A DNA stretch of 64,000 bases. It comes from Pseudomonas moraviensis (GTDB lineage: Bacteria > Pseudomonadota > Gammaproteobacteria > Pseudomonadales > Pseudomonadaceae). Shown here one piece after another: positions 54,044 to 60,838 of the stretch (the first letter of the stretch is position 1; each line of letters starts with the position of its first letter). The position numbers and the translations under genes are program-made. A model generated the notes under the pieces. It was given only the letters and a program-made list of their open reading frames with translations. It had not been told where the DNA came from and ran no database searches. The stretch is taken from positions 124,001 through 188,000 of the forward strand of contig NZ_LT629788.1 of the NCBI RefSeq assembly GCF_900105805.1. The letters run 5' to 3'.

Positions 54044-55035
54044 GCATGCTGATCCCTGGCCAGAATCAGTTGGCCGAACCTTCACTGATCACTGTTGAGG
54101 CCTTCGAAGACCTGCTCGCAGAGTTCAAGGCTTTCGTCGTCGAGTATGTCGGTGCACGTTCGCCGACCAGCGCCGAGAAACTCAAGACCAGCCTGGAAAA
54201 CCAGAGCGAATTGCTGACCCTCGCGCTGGAAGCGTTCTGCGTGCGTCTGCAAACCCATGAGCGCAAATACAACGCACGCATCAAGCAGATGCTGGCGTGG
54301 TGGGCGACCGGCAGCAATCTGGATGCGCGGCTGGCGGACATGGGGCTGGAGCGGCAATTGCTCGACCCCGGCGACCCGGCGGCATTCCCGCCGGTGCCGG
54401 CAATTTACGAGAGCGATGACGATGCCCGCCTGCGCTACTACCTCGCCCCCCATGCACCGGCAGCCGGCTCGCGGATGCAGTATCGCCGCGAGGTGTTCAC
54501 GCTTGGCGAGCGGCCAACGGTGCAGGTCGAATCTGCTGATTCCGGCGTGGTAAACGTCACCTACACCTTCAACCCGGACGGCCTCGCCGCGCAGGTCAAG
54601 GATGGCAACGGACGGCGCACCGCACCGGGGGAAGTGCAGGTCACCGTGCTTTCGCGAGAAGGCGATGGCACGCCTACCGATGCATTGCTCGAGGGCGTCC
54701 GTCAGCACTTCGCTCGTCCCGACGTGCGCCCGGAAACCGACCTCGTCACCGTCAAGGCGGCCGAGATCCAGCGCTACAAAATCCGCGTCATTGCCAAGAT
54801 CAATTCCGGCCCCGATTCGGGCCTGACCAAGGTCGCGGCGCAAGCACAATTGCAGGCGTATGCCGATAGCTGTCATCGCCTGGAAGGTCGGGTCGATCCG
54901 AGCTGGATCGACTACACGCTGCACAGCGCCGGCGCCGTGCAACTGCAGATTCTCGAACCGCTGGCACCGATCGTGACGACCGCGTTTCAGGCGCCGTATT
55001 GCACCGCGGTCGAAGTCGAGGTGCTGACGCTATGA
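54040..55035 (+). CDS. baseplate wedge protein, P2 gpJ-like
   Basis: This 331-residue protein is of the J-like baseplate family: helical N-terminus, the ARIKQMLAWWATGSNLDARLADM segment, and a beta-rich middle with PGEVQVTVLSREGDGTP. The C-terminal segment YTLHSAGAVQLQI is shared with baseplate J proteins. With W and I it forms the wedge that links spike and fibres. Both ends overlap neighbouring genes by four bases, indicating coupled translation of W-J-I. Confidence 0.92.
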   Translation: MSMLIPGQNQLAEPSLITVEAFEDLLAEFKAFVVEYVGARSPTSAEKLKTSLENQSELLTLALEAFCVRLQTHERKYNARIKQMLAWWATGSNLDARLADMGLERQLLDPGDPAAFPPVPAIYESDDDARLRYYLAPHAPAAGSRMQYRREVFTLGERPTVQVESADSGVVNVTYTFNPDGLAAQVKDGNGRRTAPGEVQVTVLSREGDGTPTDALLEGVRQHFARPDVRPETDLVTVKAAEIQRYKIRVIAKINSGPDSGLTKVAAQAQLQAYADSCHRLEGRVDPSWIDYTLHSAGAVQLQILEPLAPIVTTAFQAPYCTAVEVEVLTL

Positions 55036-55667
55036 GTGAAAAAACTCAGCGCCCGTCCTTGCTGCCCGCCAACAGCTCGGCACTGGAACGCGGACTGGAT
55101 CTGGGCTTCGGTGCCTTGCTCGATCGCATCGCACCGCCGTTCCCCGAACTGATGAACCCCAGCGAAACGCCGGTGGCCTTCCTGCCTTATCTGGCTGCCG
55201 ATCGTGGCGTCGCCGAATGGAGTACCGATGCGCCGGAAGCGGAGAAGCGCCTGACCGTCGAACTGGCCTGGCCCACCGCGCGTCAGGCCGGCACTCGCAA
55301 AGCGCTGGAAAACGCTGCGAAAGGTCTGCAACTGCGCCCGGAAATCCGCGCCTGGTACGAACAGACACCGCCCGGCGTGCCCTACAGCTTTTCCGTGCGC
55401 GCCTTCAGCGAACAACCCTACAGCGAAGCCATCGACGCCCGTCTCGACCGACGCCTGGCCGATGCGAAAAGCGAGCGGGACATTCTCTCGGTGTCGGTGG
55501 GTTTGAGCGCGTTCGGCAATCACGTCATCGGCGCCGCGACGTTTTGCGGCGAACTGACCACGGTTTATCCAGTGTTCATCGAGGGCCTTGAAACCTCTGG
55601 CGAGGCGTTCATGGCCGCTGCGTTGTACACCGTCGAAACATCCACTATTTATCCTCAGGGGGCCTGA
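55032..55667 (+). CDS. phage tail protein, P2 gpI-like
   Basis: This 211-residue protein contains the gpI signature SLLPANSSALERGLDLG and a WSTDAPEAEKRL segment typical of tail protein I, which attaches the tail fibre to the baseplate. The ATG at 55032 lies in the gpJ stop (ATGA). The tail fibre gene starts immediately after its stop codon with no gap, so fibre and attachment protein are made together. Confidence 0.9.
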   Translation: MSEKTQRPSLLPANSSALERGLDLGFGALLDRIAPPFPELMNPSETPVAFLPYLAADRGVAEWSTDAPEAEKRLTVELAWPTARQAGTRKALENAAKGLQLRPEIRAWYEQTPPGVPYSFSVRAFSEQPYSEAIDARLDRRLADAKSERDILSVSVGLSAFGNHVIGAATFCGELTTVYPVFIEGLETSGEAFMAAALYTVETSTIYPQGA

Positions 55668-57575
55668 ATGGCTGACTATTACACCCTGCTCACCAACGCA
55701 GGGATTGCCTACGAAACGGCGTGCAAGGCCGCGGGTACGCCGATCAAGTTGACGCAGATTTCCGTCGGCGACGGCGGCGGCGCGGTCTACAACCCGGCCG
55801 CCACCGCAACCGCACTGAAACGCGAAGTCTGGCGCGGACCGCTCAATGCGCTGTTTCAGGATGAGAAAAATCCGAGCTGGCTGCTCGCCGAAGTCACCAT
55901 TCCGCCGGATGTTGGCGGCTGGTATGTGCGCGAAGCAGGGCTGTGGACCGACACCGGGATTCTCTACGCCATCGTCAAATACCCGGAGTCGTTCAAACCG
56001 GTTCTGGCCACCTCGGGTTCGGGCAAAGAGTTCTACATTCGCTCGATTTTCGAGACCAGCAATGCCTCGCTGGTGACCTTGTTGATCGATGACACGGTGG
56101 TCAAGGCCACGCGTGCCTGGGTCATGAGTTATCTCGCCGAAGAACTCGGCAAGCTCGATGGCAAGCAGTCGGTACGCGTCGCTGCCACCGGCAATATCGT
56201 ACTCAACGGCGCCCAGCAGATCGATGGTGTTGCCGTGGTGGCCGGCGATCGCGTGCTGTTGCCGAGCCAGACCCTGGCCAAGGACAACGGCCTGTGGATC
56301 GTCGCCAATGGTGACTGGGTGCGGGCGACGGATGCCAACAGCAACGCCAAGGTCACGCCGGGCCTGACGGTGATGGTGGAGGAGGGCACGGCGAACGGAG
56401 ATTCACTGTGGCACCTGACCACCAACGCCCCGATTACCCTCGGCACGACTGCGCTGACGTTCAAGATGCTCGCCGGGCGAACCGGGATTGCTGCCGGGAC
56501 TTACAAGAGCCTGACGGTTGATGAATATGGCCGCGCTACGGCTGGGGCCAACCCTGAAACGTTGGCCGGTTTTGGTATCAAGGATTCGTACACCAAGGCT
56601 GAAGTTGACGCGTTGATCGTCAAGGCTTCCGCGTTGCCAGTGGGATCGATTGTGGCTTTTCCGGTTGATGCGCCACCACCCGGATTTCTGGAGCTGGATA
56701 ACAGCGTAAAGAGCAGCGCGACTTACCCGGACCTGAGCGCTTATTTGGGTGGCAAGTTCAATAAGGGCGATGAGGGGGTTGGGAACTTCCGCTTGCCGGA
56801 AGCGCGTGGGGAGTTTCTGCGGGGTTGGGATAATGGGCGGGGCGTCGATCCGGGCCGAGCTGTGGGTAGTTGGCAAAAAGGCAGCCTGCAGACTTTCGAT
56901 CCGTCGAATGTTGCTCCTGCAGTTTCCGGTCTGTGGCACAACATCGCTTCGAACGAAGGCATAGCGCTGGCGCATGGTCTGGACACTTATACGGCCCCCG
57001 ACTATTCCGTAAGCAATGCGGTTTTTACCGCGGGGTCTACTCCCGTGAATGCGGGTGCTTTAGGAGTAACCCGCCCCCGCAACCTCGCCGTCATGTGGTG
57101 CATCAAAGCCTGGAACGCCCCGGTCAATCAGGGAAACATTGACATCTCGGCACTGTCAGCGCTCGCACAGCAATCTACCGAGTCCAATCAAGGCACTGCA
57201 AAAGTGGCCACTCAGGCACAGACCGATGCGGGCGCAGATGACAAAACAATCGTCACTCCAAAGAAGCTGCGCTGGGGCTTTTCCGTATCCCGGGAACGTA
57301 CCGGATACCTCATGCTGCCAAGCTGGCTAGGCGGCGTGATCATCCAGTGGGGGACGATCAATGCGATTGAGGCAGGCGGACAGGTAAGCGTTACCTATCC
57401 GATAGCCTACCCTGCGGCTCAGGTGATGACACTGGTCGGAAACAGCTCTTCGATGGGCACTACTTCAATCACCTCCACGCTATGCGTTATGTACGGCGGC
57501 CTTACGAAGTTCACTGTTTCTGCCATCGGCAGCAGCGGTCAACCGAACGGGCCGTGGATTTCAATCGGCTGGTAA
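55668..57575 (+). CDS. tail fibre protein (receptor-binding)
   Basis: This 635-residue protein has an N-terminal tail-collar fibre domain for baseplate attachment (about residues 1-150), a linker repeat region, a Tail_Collar-type domain (ALPVGSIVAFPVDAPPPGFL, about 325-385) and a C-terminal gp53-like tip domain beginning near GYLMLPSWLGGVIIQWG (about 545-635). In tailocins the C-terminus decides which strains are killed. The DNA becomes less GC-rich towards the 3' end, in line with exchange of this part. Its dedicated chaperone follows after 13 bases. Confidence 0.92.
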   Translation: MADYYTLLTNAGIAYETACKAAGTPIKLTQISVGDGGGAVYNPAATATALKREVWRGPLNALFQDEKNPSWLLAEVTIPPDVGGWYVREAGLWTDTGILYAIVKYPESFKPVLATSGSGKEFYIRSIFETSNASLVTLLIDDTVVKATRAWVMSYLAEELGKLDGKQSVRVAATGNIVLNGAQQIDGVAVVAGDRVLLPSQTLAKDNGLWIVANGDWVRATDANSNAKVTPGLTVMVEEGTANGDSLWHLTTNAPITLGTTALTFKMLAGRTGIAAGTYKSLTVDEYGRATAGANPETLAGFGIKDSYTKAEVDALIVKASALPVGSIVAFPVDAPPPGFLELDNSVKSSATYPDLSAYLGGKFNKGDEGVGNFRLPEARGEFLRGWDNGRGVDPGRAVGSWQKGSLQTFDPSNVAPAVSGLWHNIASNEGIALAHGLDTYTAPDYSVSNAVFTAGSTPVNAGALGVTRPRNLAVMWCIKAWNAPVNQGNIDISALSALAQQSTESNQGTAKVATQAQTDAGADDKTIVTPKKLRWGFSVSRERTGYLMLPSWLGGVIIQWGTINAIEAGGQVSVTYPIAYPAAQVMTLVGNSSSMGTTSITSTLCVMYGGLTKFTVSAIGSSGQPNGPWISIGW

Positions 57576-57588
57576 CAGGGAGATACCG

Positions 57589-58017
57589 ATGTCTATTTTT
57601 TATGCTGCCTCGACTGGCGGTTTTTATGACGATGCCGTGCATGTCGCGATGCCCGACGATGCTCTTGAGATCACTGCAGAACTGCGCTCCGAGCTACTGG
57701 CGGGAGAGGCACAAGCTTTGGTAATCGATGCAGATGAAAACGGTCGACCGGTTCTGAAAACACCTGAATTGGACGTTCAGTCTCAGGCCAACCGCGAGCG
57801 CATCTGGCGTGATGGTGAAATCGAAAGGATCAAATGGTTGAGAGAGCGTCACCGTGATGAAGTTGAAATGGCAAGCGCTACGACGTTGTCCGGTGAGCAA
57901 TATGAAGCACTACTGAACTATCTGAAATCACTGCGCGATTGGCCGCAGTCTGAAAGTTTTCCGGACGAGCAGGCGCGGCCTGATCGACCTGCCTGGATCG
58001 CCTCGCAAACTCGCTAG
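57589..58017 (+). CDS. tail fibre assembly chaperone
   Basis: This 142-residue protein directly follows the fibre gene, with a GGGAGA ribosome binding site. The N-terminal part (DDAVHVAMPDDALEITAELRS, then LLAGEAQALVIDAD) and the helical C-terminus (WLRERHRDE) are typical of fibre assembly chaperones. The low GC content resembles the fibre 3' end, so the two appear to have been exchanged as a pair. It is not closely similar to the two fibre-assembly-like genes at the operon front. Confidence 0.85.
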   Translation: MSIFYAASTGGFYDDAVHVAMPDDALEITAELRSELLAGEAQALVIDADENGRPVLKTPELDVQSQANRERIWRDGEIERIKWLRERHRDEVEMASATTLSGEQYEALLNYLKSLRDWPQSESFPDEQARPDRPAWIASQTR

Positions 58018-58043
58018 AACGCCTGAACCTCGGGGCGTTTTCT
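58017..58043 (+). terminator. terminator-like hairpin after fibre chaperone
   Basis: AACGCC / GGGCGTTTT stem, overlapping the chaperone stop region and followed by TTCTAATT. The first of two hairpins in the gap before the sheath gene. Confidence 0.65.
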
Positions 58044-58073
58044 AATTCGCTTCAAACTACTCAACACCCGCCA

Positions 58074-58100
58074 AAGCCCCTCCCTCCGAGGGGCTTTCCC
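58074..58100 (+). terminator. second hairpin before small gene and sheath
   Basis: AAAGCCCCTCC/GGAGGGGCTTT-type stem with a short loop, followed by a weak T-run. Together with the preceding hairpin it would reduce transcription from baseplate/fibre genes into sheath/tube genes unless there is antitermination or a separate promoter. Confidence 0.7.
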
Positions 58101-58119
58101 GTTTATGGAGAAACGAAAA

Positions 58120-58305
58120 ATGGCAACCCGCCAAACCTACACCGTGCTCGTTCCATTCCCCACCGGCGGTGGGCACTGGTCGAGCGCTGGTCAAGAACTC
58201 GATCTGCTCGATGTCGAGGCCAGTGCCTTGCACTTTGCCGGTCGACTCGAACCGAAAACCCCTATCACCCAGGCCAAAAAGGCCGCTGCCAAGAAGGCTG
58301 ACTGA
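58120..58305 (+). CDS. small tailocin protein of unknown function, 61 residues
   Basis: ATG 58120 has GGAG nine bases upstream; an in-frame ATG at 58105 forms part of that site and is less likely. The product starts MATRQTYTVLVPFPTGGGHW and ends with a lysine/alanine-rich tail (QAKKAAAKKAD). It lies between fibre chaperone and sheath, two bases before the sheath ATG, so it is co-translated with sheath. Small proteins of this kind occur at this point in several contractile phages. I do not assign a function. Confidence 0.7.
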   Translation: MATRQTYTVLVPFPTGGGHWSSAGQELDLLDVEASALHFAGRLEPKTPITQAKKAAAKKAD

Positions 58306-58307
58306 AC

Positions 58308-59474
58308 ATGGCTGAGGTTCTGAACTTCGAGCACAACGGCATTACCGTCAATGCCAGCGAATCCCCCGAGGCCATGGGTGGCCTGGGTGACAACGTCATC
58401 GGGCTGGTCGGCACCGCGCCGAAAGCCGATCCGCTGATTCCGCGCAACGCACCGTTTCGCATCAACAGTTTCACCACCCATGCGCTGCTCGATCCGACCG
58501 GGTCGGAAGAGGGCACGCTGTATCACGCGGTCTACCAGATCCTCAAAGTGGTGAAAGTGCCGGTGTACGTAGTCATCGTCGAGGCCGGCGCGACGCCGGC
58601 CGACACGGTCAACAATGTGATCGGCGGTGTCGAGCCGGCGACCGGTCGCAAGCTCGGTCTGGCGGCGCTGGGCAGTGTTCCGGAAGACCTGACCATTATC
58701 GGTGCGCCAGGCTTCACCGGCAGCAAAGCGGTGGCCAGCGAGTTCGCCTCCTTCGGCAAACGCATCAAGGCCCGTGTGGTGCTGGACGGCAAGGATGTGT
58801 CGGTGGCCGATCAGGTGCTGTACAGCCAGGAACTCGGCGGCGCCGACCTTGGTTTCGACCGTTGCCTGGTGGTGCACAACATGCCCGCCGTGTATTCGAA
58901 AGCAGCGAAGAAAAACGTTTTCCTGTCGCCGTCCAGTCTGGCGATTGCCGCGCTGGCCAAGGTCAAGCAATGGGAGAGCCCTGGCAACCAGGTGACCTAC
59001 GCCGAAGACGTCTCGCGCGTCGTCGAATACAACATTCTCGACACGTCCACCGAAGGCGATCTGCTCAACCGTTACGGCGTCAGCTACTACGCCCGCACCG
59101 TGCTTGGCGGCTTCTCGCTGCTGGGTAATCGCTCGGTCACCGGCAAGTTCATCAGCTACGTCGGCCTCGAAGACGCGATCAGCCGCAAGCTGGTCAAGGC
59201 CGGCCAGAAAGCCATGGCCAAGAACCTCACCAAATCCTTCATGGATCAAGAGGTCAAGCGCATCAACGACTGGCTGCAGACCCTGGTTGCCGACGAAACC
59301 ATTCCTGGCGGCAGCGTGTATCTGCACCCGGAACTCAACAGCGTCGAGAAGTACAAGAACGGCACCTGGTACGTGGTCATCGACTACGGCCGCTACGCGC
59401 CGAACGAACACATGGTTTATCAACTCAACGCCCGCGATGAAATCATCGAGCAGTTCCTGGAGGACGTTCTCTAA
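58308..59474 (+). CDS. contractile tail sheath protein, P2 FI-like
   Basis: This 388-residue protein has the P2-type sheath layout: an N-terminal arm (VLNFEHNGITVNASESPEAM), the variable protruding domain, and the conserved C-terminal domain with KAMAKNLTKSFMDQEVKRIN and VIDYGRYAPNEHMVYQLNA. Sheath contraction drives the tube through the target envelope. Its presence makes this an R-type (contractile) particle. The tube gene ATG overlaps its stop by one base. Confidence 0.95.
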   Translation: MAEVLNFEHNGITVNASESPEAMGGLGDNVIGLVGTAPKADPLIPRNAPFRINSFTTHALLDPTGSEEGTLYHAVYQILKVVKVPVYVVIVEAGATPADTVNNVIGGVEPATGRKLGLAALGSVPEDLTIIGAPGFTGSKAVASEFASFGKRIKARVVLDGKDVSVADQVLYSQELGGADLGFDRCLVVHNMPAVYSKAAKKNVFLSPSSLAIAALAKVKQWESPGNQVTYAEDVSRVVEYNILDTSTEGDLLNRYGVSYYARTVLGGFSLLGNRSVTGKFISYVGLEDAISRKLVKAGQKAMAKNLTKSFMDQEVKRINDWLQTLVADETIPGGSVYLHPELNSVEKYKNGTWYVVIDYGRYAPNEHMVYQLNARDEIIEQFLEDVL

Positions 59475-59980
59475 TGTTTACCAACCGCGTAAGACAGGCC
59501 ATCGCGGCCACCCTGCAAGGTCTGCCATTGTCGGCGACCGTTGAGGAATTCACCCCGCCGAAAATCGAATTCGACATGGAAGAGATGCGCGGCGGGCGCT
59601 TCATCGTCGAAGAAATGGCCAAGGGCGGCAAAGCGCTCGGCGCCAAGCTGACCCTGCAAGGTCTCGGCGCCGAGGTGCTGCTGGCGCTGGGCGTAAAGCT
59701 GGGCGACGACATCCTGCTGAACGTGCGTGAAGCCGGTCAGGATCAGGACGGCAACACCTGGTTCACCTACCACACCGTCGGCGGCCAGCTGAAATCCCTT
59801 GAGGAAACCGCGGTGAAAATGGGCGAGAAACCCAAGACCAATCTGGAACTGTCCTGCCGCACCTACAACCGCCTGGAAAACGGCGTGCAGGTGATCGACA
59901 TCGACGTGCGCACGCAGAAATTCGTGCTCAACGGCGTCGACATCCTCGGTGATGCACGACGTGCGGTGTTGATGCCGTAA
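59474..59980 (+). CDS. tail tube protein, P2 FII-like
   Basis: This 168-residue protein matches the major tail tube of P2-like contractile tails: FTPPKIEFDMEEMRGGRF near residue 27 and RTYNRLENGVQVIDIDVRTQ near the end. It polymerises as hexamer rings inside the sheath. It starts in the sheath stop (TAATG). A REP inverted pair, unusual within an operon, follows before the tail chaperone gene. Confidence 0.95.
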   Translation: MFTNRVRQAIAATLQGLPLSATVEEFTPPKIEFDMEEMRGGRFIVEEMAKGGKALGAKLTLQGLGAEVLLALGVKLGDDILLNVREAGQDQDGNTWFTYHTVGGQLKSLEETAVKMGEKPKTNLELSCRTYNRLENGVQVIDIDVRTQKFVLNGVDILGDARRAVLMP

Positions 59981-60002
59981 CCCTCGGCACAACACAAAAC
60001 CC

Positions 60003-60091
60003 TGTAGGAGTGAGCCTGCTCGCGATGAGGTCAGCACATGCAACATCAATGTGACTGAAATACCGCTATCGCGAGCAGGCTCACTCCTACA
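60003..60091. repeat. REP inverted pair inside the tailocin operon
   Basis: TGTAGGAGTGAGCCTGC on the left and its inverse on the right, the same subfamily as at 29626-29715, with 24-base perfect arms. It fills the gap between tube and tail chaperone genes. Confidence 0.88.
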
Positions 60092-60128
60092 AGGGGATGC
60101 GAAACCCCAATCACCAAGGAATTCATAC

Positions 60129-60710
60129 ATGCCGTGGATGCCACCCCAACACGAACTGCTGTCGCCGATCACCGGCGATGACGGTTCGCAGATCGAAAAG
60201 ATCCAGCTCAAACCGCTGTTCTACGCCGCACAGAAGGAAACGCTGGAACGCGCCGGCGACGATGAAGACGATCAGTTCTTCGAACTGGCGCTGCTCGCCA
60301 CCGGCCTGTCGGTCAAAGAGCTCGATCAACTCAAACGTCCGGATTACGTGAGCATCGCTCAGTACGTCCATGAGATGTCGACCCGCCCGAGTGCGTACTT
60401 TCTTGACCAGGTCGAAGACGCGGAGAAATCCGACGATCCCGATCAAGTGCAATTGCTGCAACCGCTCGCCGTAACCGGCCGCACCGTGACCTCGCTGTCG
60501 CTGGAAATGCCCGTGCTGCGCGCCACCAAAGTGATGAAGAAACTGAAAACGGCCAAGGAACGCGCCGAATTCATCACCGCTCACTGCACCGGCCTGATGA
60601 TCCCCGATCTGGCCCATCTGACCGTCCCCGACTGGACGCAATTGCAGGTGCGCATCGACGATTTTTTAAACCAGCCGGCGGCCTACTTTCGGAACGCGAC
60701 ATCGAAGTAA
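60129..60710 (+). CDS. tail assembly chaperone, P2 gpE-like (short frame)
   Basis: This 193-residue protein occupies the conserved place between tube and tape measure. It is helical with the segments LFYAAQKETLERAG and DFLNQPAAYF. Such chaperones bind the tape measure before tube assembly. The slippery heptamer T TTT TTA at 60662-60668 is in the canonical phase, so a fraction of ribosomes would make the longer form described next. AAGGA precedes the ATG at 60129. Confidence 0.88.
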   Translation: MPWMPPQHELLSPITGDDGSQIEKIQLKPLFYAAQKETLERAGDDEDDQFFELALLATGLSVKELDQLKRPDYVSIAQYVHEMSTRPSAYFLDQVEDAEKSDDPDQVQLLQPLAVTGRTVTSLSLEMPVLRATKVMKKLKTAKERAEFITAHCTGLMIPDLAHLTVPDWTQLQVRIDDFLNQPAAYFRNATSK

Positions 60711-60832
60711 TCCTCGATATCGTCCCGCTCATTTACCCGGTAAGTGAGGCGGAGATTCTGGAATGGGACGCCGAAAAGGCGTTGCGCCGCTACGACATAG
60801 CGATCACTCGCCTTGGCGTGAAACAGGAGTAG
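60129..60832 (+). CDS. tail assembly chaperone, frameshift product (gpE+E'-like, 234 residues)
   Basis: A -1 shift at T TTT TTA (60662-60668) leads into a frame open to the TAG at 60830. The extension (about 54 residues) reads LSERDIEVILDIVP then AEILEWDAEKALRRYDIAIT and KQE, a helical tail of the kind found in the E' part of P2-like tail chaperones. No start codon or ribosome binding site of its own precedes this part. The extension ends seven bases before the tape measure ATG, filling an otherwise empty gap. Confidence 0.8.
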
Positions 60833-60838
60833 AGCGGC

